From assembly GCA_964546285.1 (NCBI GenBank), contig CAZJJK010000003.1, positions 22,646-86,645 on the forward strand: a stretch of 64,000 nucleotides of DNA, read 5' to 3'. The translations under genes and the position numbers were made by a program. Positions 34,435-44,968 of this stretch are shown here, one piece after another (within the stretch, counting starts at the first letter, position 1; each line of letters begins with the position of its first letter). The notes beneath the pieces were generated by a model. That model had not been told where the DNA came from. It saw only the letters and a program-made list of their open reading frames with translations, and did no database searches. The stretch is from CAZJJK01 sp964546285. GTDB taxonomy: Bacteria; Spirochaetota; Spirochaetia; Treponematales; Breznakiellaceae.

Positions 34435-35700
34435 ATGAAACAAGTCTTAATCATTGATGAATCACCTCTCCTCCGCGACTATCTTCGGTATAAGCTTGCC
34501 GAAAACGGCGTCGGCGTACAAACGGTCGCGAACGGGCTTGAAGGTATCACCAAATTGCGTACAAGCCCCTTCGATCTAACAATACTAGATTATAACCTGA
34601 GAGAGCGTTCTTGTTTAGCTTTTTTGGAGGAAAGACACGGCGACGCCGTTTTAAGCGCGGTCCCCGTTATTGTTACCGCTCGTCATATCGATAAGAAAAA
34701 TCTATTCGATCTTATCAATTATAAAGTCAACAAGGTTTTTTCCAAACCGATCTTAGTGGACGCGCTGTGCGATACGATTAGCGAACTAATCGGTGCCAAT
34801 ATCAATATAGATAAGGCGCCAAGCCGGGTAACTGTGTTCGTTAATGATAATATTTTGTTTATCGATATAGCCTTGGGGCTTAATTATGATAAATTGGATG
34901 TTTTGCGCCTAAGAATCACCGAGCTATTAGCCTTGTACAAAATCGCTGATCCCCAAGTGCTTCTATCCTTTAAAGAGAGTTCCCTTAGTTTTGTCGACGC
35001 GCCAAAACTAGAAAAATTGTTGCGGATCGCGCTGGAAGCCGCGAATAATCGCGGCCGCTCTATTCGGGTTCTTAGCTCGGATGATTTTGTACGTTTATAC
35101 ATCCAATCCAATCCTGACTATGCCGGGATCAGCGTCGCCGATAGCTTTCAGGATACCTTAGAAGGAATGCTTGGCGCCGGTGACGAGGGAGGGAAAGATA
35201 ACGCTAAGGGCTTAGGCGTTTCCGAATCGGAAAATTCACGAGCGCTTAATCAGGCTGAAGCCTCGGTTCAGTTCCGTTTTAAAGCTGACGCCGCCGGCGG
35301 GCTTAGTAGTGAAGAGCTCGTAGAATTTGGTCAGCGTCTTAGTATCGCCGTGGTTGATGACGATTTTGTTATTCAAGAGTTGCTAAAATCGACCTTTGCC
35401 GATATTGGGACTTCTGTAAGCGCCTATTCCGATGGCGGGAGTTTTCTCAGCGCGAACGAGCTTAAGAACTTCGATCTTATTTTTTTGGATTTGTTGATGC
35501 CAAAAATGTCAGGCTTTGACGTGTTGAAAAAATTGCGCGAACTAGCCGTTGAGATACCGATTATTGTTCTTTCGGCGATAAACCGGCGGGACGCGATCTC
35601 AAAGGCTTTTCAGTATGGGATTAAAAGCTATCTGCTAAAACCCTTGTCACCGGAAGCGATTTTCCGGAAAGCGGTTGAGATATTGCGGCCTAATATTTAA
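34435..35700 (+). CDS. response regulator with two receiver domains and a STAS-like middle
   Basis: 421 residues. REC1 (about 1-120) starts [16 protein letters not shown] and has its phospho-Asp in TILDYNLRE and the conserved Lys in FSKPI. The middle (about 125-250) has alternating strands and helices that look like a STAS (anti-sigma antagonist) fold, e.g. [20 protein letters not shown] and [10 protein letters not shown]; this is a tentative call. REC2 (about 300-421) has [14 protein letters not shown], the Asp in [12 protein letters not shown] and Lys in LLKPLSPE. There is no DNA-binding domain. The stop overlaps the start of the hybrid kinase (TAATG). Confidence 0.82.
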   Translation: MKQVLIIDESPLLRDYLRYKLAENGVGVQTVANGLEGITKLRTSPFDLTILDYNLRERSCLAFLEERHGDAVLSAVPVIVTARHIDKKNLFDLINYKVNKVFSKPILVDALCDTISELIGANINIDKAPSRVTVFVNDNILFIDIALGLNYDKLDVLRLRITELLALYKIADPQVLLSFKESSLSFVDAPKLEKLLRIALEAANNRGRSIRVLSSDDFVRLYIQSNPDYAGISVADSFQDTLEGMLGAGDEGGKDNAKGLGVSESENSRALNQAEASVQFRFKADAAGGLSSEELVEFGQRLSIAVVDDDFVIQELLKSTFADIGTSVSAYSDGGSFLSANELKNFDLIFLDLLMPKMSGFDVLKKLRELAVEIPIIVLSAINRRDAISKAFQYGIKSYLLKPLSPEAIFRKAVEILRPNI

Positions 35701-38366
35701 TGGATAAGCTATTTATGGATCAAATGAATCATCCGCTGTGCCGGGCGTTTGATGAAGCGAGCGTCGCGTTTGCCCTATTAGATCAAACTGGAATGCTTAT
35801 CAGCGCCAATGAAAGTTTTCAGCGGATCTTTGAATTCCTGGCTGGGCAGCCTCTGGATATGTTGGAAGAGTCGCTGCCTGAATTTTTCAGGTCCCGCGAC
35901 GCGTACCGTTTTTCCTATCACTTTTCACGGCTTATCGCCGGTTCCTCTTTATCGATGTCTTTGGACACGCCTTTCCGCTTAGCCAGCGGCGGCCAAAGGT
36001 GGCTGCGCTTACGTTCTTGGGTAGTCGCCGAAGCGCCGGACGCGCCGCCGCACCAGACCGGTCCTTTCGTAGCTCTGATCCTGGATGATAATACCGAACG
36101 CCGCCAAGAGGAAAGGAAGCTCCAGGCCGCCAAAGAACAGGCCGAGCGAACCATGGAGACGAAGAGCCAGTTTCTCGCCAATATGAGCCATGAGATTCGC
36201 ACGCCGATCCAGACCATCATCGGCATGACGGAGCTGCTTCAGGAAACGCGGCTAGACAGCGAACAGGCTGAGTATAGCCGGCAAATTAAATTCTCGGCGG
36301 ATGTGCTCCTATCTCTCGTTAACGATATTCTGGATTATTCTAAAATCGAAGCTGACCGTCTGCCGCTTGAGCATATCGATTTTGAATTGCCTGTTATCGT
36401 TGGCGAAGCCGTGGATTTGATTAGCATGGAAGCGCATAAAAAGGGTTTAGAAATGACCCTGGACATCTGTGATGAAGCTATGGTAACGCTCCGAGGTGAT
36501 CCGAACCGCCTGCGCCAAGTGGTGCTTAATTTAGTTAAAAACGCCGCTAAATTCACTCGTGAAGGCGGTATTGTCGTATCCGTTCGACGCGCGGAATATG
36601 AGGGAAAGAACGCTGTTTCCATTTCCGTAGCCGATACGGGGATTGGTGTGTCGCCTGAATTGCGATCCCGCTTATTTACTACCTTTTTTCAGGGCGACGC
36701 GTCCACGACAAGGCGTTTTGGCGGGACCGGACTTGGTCTAGCGATTTCTCGTCATCTGGTTCGTTTGATGGGCGGGGAAATCGGTATGACGCCCAATGAA
36801 CCAAACGGTTCCATTTTCCATTTTACCCTGCCTGTGGAAATAGTAAAGCGTCATGTTCCAAAGCCCTCGCCTATGGCTGAGGATTCTCGCATTCTGGTGG
36901 TTGACGACTCCGAAGCCTCCCGCCGTAGCTTTTCCCGGTATCTCGCTGATCTGGGCTATGTCCATTGGGAATGCGCCGAAAGCGGAGAAGCCGCCCTGGG
37001 GATGATGAGCGCGGCGGCCGCCGCGGGCAGACCCTACGCGCTTTGCTTAATTGATATGATCATGCCAGGCATGGATGGGTGGCGTTTAGCCTCCGCCATA
37101 AACAAGGATCATGACATCAACGCGGCAAAGCTGATACTAATGATGCCCCAAGGTATTATTGGCGCTGACGCGAAAATGACCCTGCTCCGCTGGTTTAACG
37201 CCTATGTCAATAAACCCGTGAAACGGGATGCTTTGGCGGAGGCCATGACGGCCACCTTGCTGTCACCCCTAGACCTTGAGACGACTAACGACGAGCCTCC
37301 GGCTGACATGATTATACCAAAGGCTAAGCGTTTGAACGCGCCTGATTTTTCCTTGCCTGGTTTCTTGGATTCTGATTCCGACGCCGCGAAATGGGCGGCA
37401 GCCTCGGAAAATAAGAGTGATCGTCCTTTTACCGAGACTGAGGCTGAGGGTAAAGACCTTGGGCTTAAACCCCGCGTTCTTGTTGTGGAAGATCATGAGG
37501 TTAACCAAAAACTATTCGCTATGATTCTGGAAAAATTGGAATGTGACACCGTCATCGCCAACGATGGCGTTGAAGCGCTGCGAGCTGTCGCTCTCCATGA
37601 TTTTACCGTTATATTTATGGATATTCAAATGCCTAGAATGAATGGCTATGAGGCGGCCCGTCATTTACGGGAACGCGGCTTTGCCCGGCCTATCATCGCC
37701 GTTACCGCGGGCGTGCTTGAGGACGAAAAAAAACGCTGCCTTGACGCCGGCATGAACGATATACTCATAAAGCCCTTTAAGCGGAGTGACATAGAAGCCA
37801 TGCTGCGAAAGGCTTTAGCTATGCCGCCGTTAACGCTTTCCCCAGGGTCGCCCCGAGAGGAAGAGACAGATCTGGACGCCGGCGAGTTGGAGGAATTAGC
37901 GTCAATTGACGGCAAGAGCGTAGCCGCCGCGGAATCCACCACTTTGGATGCCCCCGATACGGGGCTTGAAGCTGCAGCGAAAAGCGCGCTTGGAGAGGCA
38001 GCGTCAAGTTTGTCCGATCCCGAATGTTTTGACGCGGCGGCGGCTGTGGAAAATTTTATGGGCCGGGCTAATACTGTCGCTTCTTTGCTGAAACGATATA
38101 TTGAGCGCTGTGATGGCCAAATGGACGCGTTGCCCTCGCTGATTGAGGAAGGCGCTTGGGCTAAGGTGAATCTGGAGGCACACACCATTAAGGGAAGCGC
38201 GCTCAATTTATGCGCCAAAGAATTGGCCGCCTCCGCTCTTAAGCTGGAAAAAGCCGCCAAAGCTAAGAGCGGCGTTTCGGGCGTTTTCCCTGAACTGGTC
38301 CGCGCTTACGCAAGATTTCGCGTCGCGGCTGTCGGCTTTGTTGAAAAAACAGAGGAGAAACAATGA
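35700..38366 (+). CDS. hybrid sensor histidine kinase (PAS-HisKA-HATPase-REC-REC-Hpt)
   Basis: 888 residues with no transmembrane segment, so a cytoplasmic sensor. Order: PAS (about 10-140); HisKA with phospho-His near residue 164 in [13 protein letters not shown]; HATPase with [17 protein letters not shown] and [15 protein letters not shown]1 with LVVDDSEAS and the Asp in [15 protein letters not shown]2 with [12 protein letters not shown], the Asp in [14 protein letters not shown] and Lys in [10 protein letters not shown]-terminal Hpt domain carries its His in [11 protein letters not shown]. It is a complete phosphorelay in one chain. The ATG overlaps the upstream regulator's stop and the last four bases overlap the PHP gene. 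Confidence 0.95.
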   Translation: MDKLFMDQMNHPLCRAFDEASVAFALLDQTGMLISANESFQRIFEFLAGQPLDMLEESLPEFFRSRDAYRFSYHFSRLIAGSSLSMSLDTPFRLASGGQRWLRLRSWVVAEAPDAPPHQTGPFVALILDDNTERRQEERKLQAAKEQAERTMETKSQFLANMSHEIRTPIQTIIGMTELLQETRLDSEQAEYSRQIKFSADVLLSLVNDILDYSKIEADRLPLEHIDFELPVIVGEAVDLISMEAHKKGLEMTLDICDEAMVTLRGDPNRLRQVVLNLVKNAAKFTREGGIVVSVRRAEYEGKNAVSISVADTGIGVSPELRSRLFTTFFQGDASTTRRFGGTGLGLAISRHLVRLMGGEIGMTPNEPNGSIFHFTLPVEIVKRHVPKPSPMAEDSRILVVDDSEASRRSFSRYLADLGYVHWECAESGEAALGMMSAAAAAGRPYALCLIDMIMPGMDGWRLASAINKDHDINAAKLILMMPQGIIGADAKMTLLRWFNAYVNKPVKRDALAEAMTATLLSPLDLETTNDEPPADMIIPKAKRLNAPDFSLPGFLDSDSDAAKWAAASENKSDRPFTETEAEGKDLGLKPRVLVVEDHEVNQKLFAMILEKLECDTVIANDGVEALRAVALHDFTVIFMDIQMPRMNGYEAARHLRERGFARPIIAVTAGVLEDEKKRCLDAGMNDILIKPFKRSDIEAMLRKALAMPPLTLSPGSPREEETDLDAGELEELASIDGKSVAAAESTTLDAPDTGLEAAAKSALGEAASSLSDPECFDAAAAVENFMGRANTVASLLKRYIERCDGQMDALPSLIEEGAWAKVNLEAHTIKGSALNLCAKELAASALKLEKAAKAKSGVSGVFPELVRAYARFRVAAVGFVEKTEEKQ

Positions 38367-39202
38367 TTCGCTCCAACCTTCATACTCATTCCTTGTTCTG
38401 TGACGGCCGAGATACCGTTGAGGAACTTTGCCAGGAAGCGTTCAGACAAGGACTAACGTCGCTTGGCTTTTCCTCTCACGCTCCCCTGTCTTTTAAAACA
38501 GGCTGGCATATGAAGAAAAGCCAACTCAATCGCTATGCCGATACCGTCCGTTCCGCCGCCCTGCGCTGGCGGGGGCGCTTGGACGTGTACCTAGGTTTGG
38601 AAATAGATTTTATTGAGAATATGTGCGGCCCGTCCGATGGGCGCTTTAGCGAGTATGAACTGGATTTTGTCATCGGTTCGGTTCATTATCTCGTACCGCC
38701 TCATGGTCAGCCTTTTACGGTTGATGGCCCGCTAGACGAACTGACAAAGGGCGTGGCCGAAGGCTACCGCGGCGATGTTGTGGCGGCGGTGGACGCGTAT
38801 TGGTGGACTATTATCGCTATGGTACAGGCAGGCTCGCTCGATATTGTTGGACATATCGATTTAATTCGTCGGAATAATCGCTTGTTGCGCTTATTTGACG
38901 AAAAAAGCGAGCATTATCGTAAGAGCGCGAAAGCCGCGATCGCGGCTATAGCGGAATCTAAAGGTATCGTTGAGCTGAACACCGGCGGGATGGCCCGCGG
39001 CGGGCTGTCGGAACCGTATCCGTCTTTTAGCTTGCTCCAAGCGGTCCGCCAAGCCTCGGTGCCGGTAACGATAAATACGGATACGCACGATCGTCGACAA
39101 TTGACCGCGTATTACGATGAAGCCCGTGTCTGGCTTAAAGACGCGGGCTATAGCCACCAGCTTGTTTTTCAGTCTGGGCGATGGGAAAGGACGGAACTAT
39201 AA
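38363..39202 (+). CDS. PHP-domain phosphatase, histidinol-phosphatase (HisJ)-like
   Basis: 279 residues. Metal-binding PHP motifs are [17 protein letters not shown] near the N terminus, [35 protein letters not shown] and NTDTHD. HisJ-type enzymes dephosphorylate histidinol phosphate. No other histidine biosynthesis gene is near, and it overlaps the hybrid kinase by 4 nt, so a different phosphoester substrate or signalling role is possible. Confidence 0.88.
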   Translation: MIRSNLHTHSLFCDGRDTVEELCQEAFRQGLTSLGFSSHAPLSFKTGWHMKKSQLNRYADTVRSAALRWRGRLDVYLGLEIDFIENMCGPSDGRFSEYELDFVIGSVHYLVPPHGQPFTVDGPLDELTKGVAEGYRGDVVAAVDAYWWTIIAMVQAGSLDIVGHIDLIRRNNRLLRLFDEKSEHYRKSAKAAIAAIAESKGIVELNTGGMARGGLSEPYPSFSLLQAVRQASVPVTINTDTHDRRQLTAYYDEARVWLKDAGYSHQLVFQSGRWERTEL

Positions 39203-39224
39203 AGCGCTGATTTTTAGCGTTGTC

Positions 39225-39581
39225 TCAGCGATTTCGGCGTTCTTCGGTATTTTTGCATTCCACGCAGAGCAAAGCGTAGGGAATGGCTTCTAAACGCTCA
39301 GTTGGTATACGTTTAGAGCATTTCATACATAGGCCGTATTTCCCTTGCTCTATGCGCGTGATAGCGGAGTCAATCAGCTTAAGCCGCTTCAGTTCCTGGG
39401 TCCCAAGCGTTTCAATCATCTTCCTGTCGATATCGTCGGACGCGATATCAGCGAAATCCTTAGGGTCCATGCCCTCAACGATTTCCTTAAAGTCCGCGTT
39501 ACCGGAGATAAGATTATTAATTATTTCTTTCTTGAGTTCCATAAGAGCTTCACGCATTCGGTTTTGGAATTGTTGATCCAT
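39225..39581 (-). CDS. DksA/TraR-family zinc-finger protein
   Basis: 118 residues. An N-terminal coiled-coil-like helical half is followed by a C4 zinc finger near the C terminus, CMKCSKRIPTERLEAIPYAL then CVEC. DksA-type proteins bind the RNA polymerase secondary channel and, often with ppGpp, adjust stable-RNA and amino-acid promoters. Length is short compared with E. coli DksA but normal for this family. GGGGG six nt upstream of the ATG serves as the ribosome site. It is divergent from infA. Confidence 0.9.
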   Translation of the reverse strand: MDQQFQNRMREALMELKKEIINNLISGNADFKEIVEGMDPKDFADIASDDIDRKMIETLGTQELKRLKLIDSAITRIEQGKYGLCMKCSKRIPTERLEAIPYALLCVECKNTEERRNR

Positions 39582-39639
39582 GCCGGTCCCCCTATAACGT
39601 CTCCGGTCCTTTGGAACGGGCGTTTTGTGAAGTCCGCGT

Positions 39640-39668
39640 ACAATGCCGCACTACTTCAACTTTGTCAA
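39640..39668 (-). promoter_or_regulatory. promoter of the dksA-like gene
   Basis: On the minus strand, TTGACA, 17 bp, CATTGT. The leader would be about 50 nt. Confidence 0.45.
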
Positions 39669-39695
39669 CTAGTCGAAAGCCTGGCTAAGCTCCAA

Positions 39696-39725
39696 TTGAC
39701 AAAGCCGGCATTTTATCGCTACGAT
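39696..39725 (+). promoter_or_regulatory. promoter of infA
   Basis: TTGACA, 18 bp, TACGAT. It lies 27 bp from the divergent dksA -35, leaving a leader of roughly 115 nt before infA in which I recognise no structured element. Confidence 0.45.
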
Positions 39726-39849
39726 TATAAGAAGATCAGTTCTGAAAAGCAAATATCGGATAATTTCGATAAGAATGCAAGCGGATTTGATCAGCGAGCG
39801 CCCTTACTTGATAGCGTTTCGCGTCCAAGAAGATTTTTAAGGAGAGACT

Positions 39850-40074
39850 GTGGCGAAAGAAGAGGCGATAGAAGTAGAAGGCGTTGTTAAGGAAGCGCTG
39901 CCGAATACAATGTTCCGGGTAGAACTGGATAACCAGAAGGGCCACCTTATTTTGGCCCATCTATCCGGCAAGATGCGTAAGCATTATATCCGCATCGTTC
40001 CCGGAGACCGCGTCAAAATCGCTCTTTCGCCGTACGACCTCAGCCGTGGACGGATCATTTACCGCGAGCGATAA
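39850..40074 (+). CDS. infA: translation initiation factor IF-1
   Basis: 74 residues, single OB fold: [19 protein letters not shown], then [16 protein letters not shown] and [21 protein letters not shown], all typical. It blocks the ribosomal A site during initiation. It starts at GTG with AAGGAGAG upstream. It stands alone rather than in the ribosomal protein cluster. Confidence 0.98.
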   Translation: MAKEEAIEVEGVVKEALPNTMFRVELDNQKGHLILAHLSGKMRKHYIRIVPGDRVKIALSPYDLSRGRIIYRER

Positions 40075-40087
40075 AGTGGACTATTTT

Positions 40088-40103
40088 AGCGCTTCGCGCT
40101 TTT
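40088..40103 (+). terminator. probable terminator after infA
   Basis: AGCGC-TTC-GCGCT followed by TTT; a short hairpin 14 bp after the infA stop. Confidence 0.45.
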
Positions 40104-40206
40104 AGCTACGGGTTATATATACAAGCAAAGTTTCTCACGAAAGCCGCTTTTTTAGCGGTCTATCCTCTTGTCTTTTTCGCCCCTATAAGGCGGGCTAGGT
40201 ACCCGT

Positions 40207-40683
40207 CTATTTTATGACTACCCAGGTAGCGCCGGTCCCCCCATCAGCGGCGGCGGCGGCGCGGTGTTCGCCGGCGAAGGGGCAGCTTTCCAAAAAACGA
40301 CGAACCGTACGACGCAACGGCGGTTCAACGCCGCGATCCCTTTTACCGTGATGTCCTTTACCATGAATTATTAATACTTTGGCGTGTCCCGCGTTCTTAG
40401 CGTCCCGCATAAATATTTCCAAACACTCCCAAGCTTCAAGCGTATTTAGCCCATGGAGATCGATAGTGGCTTCCGCTGGGGCTTGCCTTAAGCGCTTACG
40501 CTGATCGGCAGCCAAACGTCGTTTATCGGCGCTTGTTTGTTCATCGCTACTATTCGCGTCTTTATCATCAACGCTGTGGCTGCGTAACCATAGCGCGACC
40601 GGGTGTTCAGCCGTCGCCGATGAGGCTTCGGCCGCGCCCTCTTCCCAACGGCCTAATATTTCCGCGAAGTTTCTTGTTTCCAT
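40207..40683 (-). CDS. Smr-domain protein
   Basis: 158 residues. The Smr (MutS2 C-terminal-type nuclease) domain occupies about residues 70-158, with IDLHGLNTLEAWECL, VLIIHGKGHHGKRDRGVEPP and a C-terminal GTGATWVVI; the HGKG motif is the family hallmark. Stand-alone Smr proteins are endonucleases acting on branched DNA or on RNA at stalled ribosomes. The N-terminal 70 residues are variable and charged. It follows batD by 9 bp and probably ends that operon. Confidence 0.88.
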   Translation of the reverse strand: METRNFAEILGRWEEGAAEASSATAEHPVALWLRSHSVDDKDANSSDEQTSADKRRLAADQRKRLRQAPAEATIDLHGLNTLEAWECLEIFMRDAKNAGHAKVLIIHGKGHHGKRDRGVEPPLRRTVRRFLESCPFAGEHRAAAAADGGTGATWVVIK

Positions 40684-40692
40684 CAGCCTGTC

Positions 40693-42324
40693 CTAATAAC
40701 GATAAACATCAATGCCGCGCAACCAAGCTTCCGTGCCGTCATCGCCAACAACATAGACCCAAGCGGAGCGTTCACCCTTAATCACGACTCTAGAGCCAAG
40801 GGGGAAAAAGCTTGTCCGCCCACCAGTTTCTTCCGGAATGGAGTAAGCCAACGCCCCAGCGCTTATCGCCGGCCGTTCGGAACGGATGACTATAAGGTAA
40901 CAGAAGGCCGCCGTCGCTATAAAGAACAACAAAACAACGATATAAACCAAACCGTTAGAGCCTCTGAAAGTTACTGAAGACGCTTTTATCGACCTTAGCC
41001 TAAACCACCTATTGGCTAAGACAGATCCGCTAGCCAAGCAAAATAGAATCAGCCCGATGATGGGATAAAAAGGCGCCGCATGCTCATCCGCGCTACCCTC
41101 TAAACCGAGGGCGGCTTCAGCTTCCCGGCGCAGTGGCCGTATAAGAAACCATAGGCTGCCATCGCGTTCATACGCGCGTAAAATGCCTATAGCTTGCTCG
41201 TATAAGCCTTCTCGCCACGCTACATCCGCTTTTTTAGCTTCTTTTGAAAAAAAAGCCTTATAGAGAGAGGGAGCTTCAGGGAAAACGTCTTGGATGGCTA
41301 CTGTGGAGGAACGCCAGCTGTCTTCGTTGGCCGACCACGCTTGTCCTTCTTGCGGGTAATCCCCGCTGGCCTCTGGGGAAGGCGCCATCGGCGCTTCAGC
41401 GTGTACGGTTTCGGTGAGTACGGCTCCGGCGTGTACGGTTTTAACGGCCTTAACCCTGTCCAATACTTGTAGCGGACGAGGTGCCGCTATAAGAACCGTG
41501 CCATCATCACGATGGAATCCAGCTTCCGGCAAGCAAATAAGACCGGCTTTTAGCGGAATAAGGCGAAAAACGGCGGCGATCAAAGGTCCGGCCTTGTGGT
41601 CCGTTAAGCGCTCCAATAAATAATCCTCGCCAGGCGCTGCCGAAACGTTTCCCTCTTGAACGCTGTCAAGCATCAATGAAACTATGCTTGCTTCGCCGAC
41701 GTAAAGCGTTTCCTCAGACAAGTCCCACCAAACGCGGGTTTTGGGCTTTGTCGTGGATTCCGATTCACCTTTCGCGGTTAGGGTATTGATTACGAAAAGC
41801 TCCGGCAGAGCTAGCGTTATTTTCCGCGATTCGACCTCTACCGTAAGCGGGGGGAGCTGGTATGTACCGGCATTAAGCGCTGTTAGCCGCCATTCGAGAA
41901 GGCTTTTCTCAAGCGGACTTCTATTCTCGCTACCTTTATCGTTCAGATAAGGCTTTACCGTAATGCCGTTTTCGGATAGGCCGGGCGGCAGCTGAGGCGT
42001 CTTGGGGCGAATGGCAGAAGGCCCCGCTCCGCTGAACTGGATAACGATGCTGAGCCGATCGCCTATCCATAAATCCAGCGGCTCTGACAATTCATCGGCG
42101 ATGATAGCTAGCTCCGCTGACCCCTCCGCCCCTAATGTGACATAGCCTTTGATTTCGATGAGCGCGGGAAGGCGTCCTCCCTCGGGTTGGCTAGCGGATT
42201 TGGGGCCATCACTCAAGATCAACGCGTTATCCTGAGCGGCAAGCGGGAAGGCGAGAAAAAAAAGCGCGCCTAATAATCCTCGGTATAAACGCTTTGCTCG
42301 CCTTCCCATTTTAGGCTGCGCCAT
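40693..42324 (-). CDS. BatD-like membrane protein with C-terminal SH3-like tail
   Basis: 543 residues. Signal peptide (LLGALFFLAFPLAAQ), then a long periplasmic beta-rich part with BatD features (YVTLGAEGSAELAIIADE, LLEWRLTALNAGTYQLPPL). A transmembrane segment lies around FYPIIGLILFCLASGSVLA and another at VYIVVLLFFIATAAFCYLIV. The last 50 residues (SFFPLGSRVVIKGERSAW and AWLRGIDVYRY) look like a bacterial SH3 domain. Its exact role in the Bat system is not established. GAGGAGG lies 7-8 nt before the ATG at 42324; the gene overlaps batB by 55 nt. Confidence 0.78.
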   Translation of the reverse strand: MAQPKMGRRAKRLYRGLLGALFFLAFPLAAQDNALILSDGPKSASQPEGGRLPALIEIKGYVTLGAEGSAELAIIADELSEPLDLWIGDRLSIVIQFSGAGPSAIRPKTPQLPPGLSENGITVKPYLNDKGSENRSPLEKSLLEWRLTALNAGTYQLPPLTVEVESRKITLALPELFVINTLTAKGESESTTKPKTRVWWDLSEETLYVGEASIVSLMLDSVQEGNVSAAPGEDYLLERLTDHKAGPLIAAVFRLIPLKAGLICLPEAGFHRDDGTVLIAAPRPLQVLDRVKAVKTVHAGAVLTETVHAEAPMAPSPEASGDYPQEGQAWSANEDSWRSSTVAIQDVFPEAPSLYKAFFSKEAKKADVAWREGLYEQAIGILRAYERDGSLWFLIRPLRREAEAALGLEGSADEHAAPFYPIIGLILFCLASGSVLANRWFRLRSIKASSVTFRGSNGLVYIVVLLFFIATAAFCYLIVIRSERPAISAGALAYSIPEETGGRTSFFPLGSRVVIKGERSAWVYVVGDDGTEAWLRGIDVYRY

Positions 42325-43859
42325 CGCTTTTCCTCCTCACGCGTCACATACTGGACAATCCAATCCCCGCCAGCCTCCTCATCAGCGTCATCGGTTTCTA
42401 CTCTATTATGGGTAAGCGAAGCCACGGTTTCTGGAAGGTTTTTCACCGCTGTATAACGTAGAGCTAGTTCCAGATTTCGTCTTGCCGCCGCAATTTTTTC
42501 CTTATCGCCGGAAGGAACGGCGTTTTCCAGCGCTTGACGAAATAGGGTGGAGGCTTCCGTATAAGCTCCCTTGCTTAAGTGGATAAGACCGGCATTGCCG
42601 GCGGCGGCGGTGCTCAAAACGCTGTCGCCAGCTTCAATAGCCATAGTATAACGGCTTAAAGCCGCCTCGCTCTCATTAAGGGCTTCATAGCTCAAGGCTA
42701 TGCCATAGGCGGCGTACGGCGCCGTCGTTTTATCCCTTTCGGCTTGCGCGTAGGCGCTGATGGCGTTTTGATAAGAGCCGCGCCCATAATGCCAATTGCC
42801 GCGCGCGATAGCCCAGCGCGGACTAATAAAGTCGCAGCCTTGAGCGAAAAGGACACACAGAAAAGCCGCGCCAAGCCAAGAAAGCCGGACCCGAGGCGCT
42901 GACGAAACGGAGGAAAAAATAGCCGAAACAGCCAGAAGCAGGGCGGCTAAGATGACGAAATAGGGATATAGCGCGACGCTTTGCTTTTTAAGTTCGTAAA
43001 CCGATGATGGCGAAACAGCGGCTTTAACGCTGTCTATGAGAATAGTCGCCGTGTTTATTGAGTCCAAACGTAGAAACCGGCCGTCCGATAGTTCCGCCCA
43101 ATGCCGAAGGGCATCTTCCCGTAAACGGCTAATATGGACGGAACCATCCGCCAAGGCGATAGGACCACCAGCGTTTGTGCCGACACCCACAAAATAACTG
43201 ATTATGCCGCTGCCCTTTAAAGCCGAAGCTGCCTTTTCCGGCGATCCGCTTAAGCTTTCGCCATCACTGAGGATGATGAGCAGACGCTTAGCGCCGCTGG
43301 ATTCCGGAAAGGCCGCCGCGCCCCGTTCAATCAAGCGCTCAAGATTGCTGCCAGCCGCGCTGAGAGCTTCCGGCCGTATAGCGGCCGTGAGCGCGCGAAG
43401 GCTTACACTGTCATCGGATAGGGGTAAGGCTAAAACCGCCTCTCCCTTGCCTAAAACAACCGCGCTCCTCAGGCCCTTGGCGGCCATGGCCGTTTCAAGC
43501 ATAAGATCAAGCGCGCGGTCCAAACGGGAAGGTTCCAGGTCATCCACGGTCATGCTACGGGAAATATCAAGGGCAAAGACGATATCTAGCCCAACGCGAT
43601 ATTCCCTGCTTACGCGTTCAAAGCCGAAGGGCTCCGCTAGGGCTGCGATGATGGCGGCGGAAGCCGCCCAGCGGGCGGCTTCCGCCGCCAAAAAGCGCCG
43701 CTTAACCGTTTTCCGCGCTTGGCTTTTATCCGATGATGACCCGCCTGAGGTGAAGGCGTTTAGCCCGCCTTCAAGACCGCGGAAACGGAAAAGGACTAGG
43801 ACAAAGCTTAGAGTTGGGATAAGAAGCGCCCATAACCAGAGGGGGTCTCTGAGGCTCAT
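42270..43859 (-). CDS. BatB-BatC fusion: VWA-domain protein with TPR tail
   Basis: 529 residues. Two transmembrane segments flank an N-terminal VWA domain (about 80-290) with the MIDAS motif FALDISRSM (DxSxS). After a third hydrophobic segment (about 295-340, ending CVLFAQGCDF, which resembles a lipoprotein signal) come TPR repeats from about residue 350 to 475 (WHYGRGSYQNAISAYAQAE, YGIALSYEALNESEAALSRY, LIHLSKGAYTEASTLFRQAL). In other bacteria BatB and BatC are separate; the residual signal-like segment suggests a fusion, as described in Leptospira. It overlaps batA by 4 nt and batD by 55 nt. Confidence 0.88.
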   Translation of the reverse strand: MSLRDPLWLWALLIPTLSFVLVLFRFRGLEGGLNAFTSGGSSSDKSQARKTVKRRFLAAEAARWAASAAIIAALAEPFGFERVSREYRVGLDIVFALDISRSMTVDDLEPSRLDRALDLMLETAMAAKGLRSAVVLGKGEAVLALPLSDDSVSLRALTAAIRPEALSAAGSNLERLIERGAAAFPESSGAKRLLIILSDGESLSGSPEKAASALKGSGIISYFVGVGTNAGGPIALADGSVHISRLREDALRHWAELSDGRFLRLDSINTATILIDSVKAAVSPSSVYELKKQSVALYPYFVILAALLLAVSAIFSSVSSAPRVRLSWLGAAFLCVLFAQGCDFISPRWAIARGNWHYGRGSYQNAISAYAQAERDKTTAPYAAYGIALSYEALNESEAALSRYTMAIEAGDSVLSTAAAGNAGLIHLSKGAYTEASTLFRQALENAVPSGDKEKIAAARRNLELALRYTAVKNLPETVASLTHNRVETDDADEEAGGDWIVQYVTREEEKRWRSLKWEGEQSVYTEDY

Positions 43860-44968
43860 AAGAAGGCCCCCAGAGAGAAGCGTCTCAGCAGCTGGTCAAG
43901 GCTAAGGGCGATAAAAGCGATAAGAAGGAAGAAGCGGTGTCTTGGCAAGGTTTCCGTTTCTTTACGCCCCCGCGAGTGGATAGGATTATCCGCGGCAAGG
44001 CGATGAAAGGCCGCGGCCAAGCTTTCCGAGGACGAGGCGTCATAGTATTGGCCGTTTGCGGCTTCAGCGGTTTTCCTCAAACCCGCTTCGTCAAAACGTG
44101 ATAAAAACGAGCCCGTTCGCCGTAAACCGCTTTCAGGATCGATATAATCGATGGGCGCTTCCCCAAGCTTCCCGACTCCGATGATATATAGGTCCACTCC
44201 AATAGCCTTTAGCCCGCGCGCCGCCGTTTCTGGGTGGATGGCGCCCGCGTTATTTTCGCCATCGCTGATGAGTACCACTATCCGGCGATCGGCGCTGGAT
44301 AAGCGCAGATGATACGCCGCGATAGCCAAGGCCGAGCCGATGGCTGTTCCGTCTCCGAATTCGCCAATATTTATCGTCTCCAGGCGTTGGGCAAAGCTTT
44401 TTCGGTCTATGGTTGGCGGCACAAGCAAGGCGGCTTCCTGTCCTACGCCGATCAAACCGATTGCATCAGCGCCACGCGCTTGCGTATAGGCTTGAATAAA
44501 GCGCCTGGAAGCGTCGAAACGGCTGACAGGAGAGGTGTATGCCTGATCCGAAAGCGTGGAGAGCTCTGGGGCGGGCGCTTCCCCTTCTGGGTCCTTACGC
44601 GGCGCGGCTTTTGCTGAATCGGCTTGGTCTATGCCAAAGCTAAGCATTCGGGCGTCTTTTGCCGCCATAGAAGGGCTCGCGTCCAGCACAAAGAGTATGT
44701 CAGCGCCTCGTTCTGTCCATACTACATGAGAAACTGTCGTAAGCGGTCCCGCGAGAGCGATGGTTAATGCCACACCGGCGACAAACCGTAACAAGGCCGC
44801 CGCGGTAAGCTGAACGCGCACGGAAAAAGGCGTTACCGGTCCTATGCCGCCAGGTGGATTCAGTGCCGCCGCTATATATCGTCCGCCGGAAAAATGGCGA
44901 AGAACTGGGATGAGGATGAAAATAATCAGGCCAAGGGCAAACAGCCAGGGCCTTTCCCATTGCCACAT
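43856..44968 (-). CDS. BatA-like VWA-domain membrane protein
   Basis: 370 residues. An N-terminal transmembrane segment (WLFALGLIIFILIPVL) and a second (AAALLRFVAGVALTIALAG) precede a VWA domain with MIDAS FVLDASPSMAAKD (DxSxS) and VLISDGENNAGAI; a last transmembrane segment lies near the C terminus (FFLLIAFIALSL). Bat proteins were first named for aerotolerance in Bacteroides; the molecular function is still unclear, and a chaperone or stress role is proposed. Its ATG overlaps the previous gene's TAA (TAATG). Confidence 0.9.
   Translation of the reverse strand: MWQWERPWLFALGLIIFILIPVLRHFSGGRYIAAALNPPGGIGPVTPFSVRVQLTAAALLRFVAGVALTIALAGPLTTVSHVVWTERGADILFVLDASPSMAAKDARMLSFGIDQADSAKAAPRKDPEGEAPAPELSTLSDQAYTSPVSRFDASRRFIQAYTQARGADAIGLIGVGQEAALLVPPTIDRKSFAQRLETINIGEFGDGTAIGSALAIAAYHLRLSSADRRIVVLISDGENNAGAIHPETAARGLKAIGVDLYIIGVGKLGEAPIDYIDPESGLRRTGSFLSRFDEAGLRKTAEAANGQYYDASSSESLAAAFHRLAADNPIHSRGRKETETLPRHRFFLLIAFIALSLDQLLRRFSLGAFL

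Noticed and set aside
39345..39890. 181-codon plus-strand frame across dksA and the infA upstream region
   Set aside because: Antisense to the dksA zinc finger and runs through both promoters into infA in another frame.
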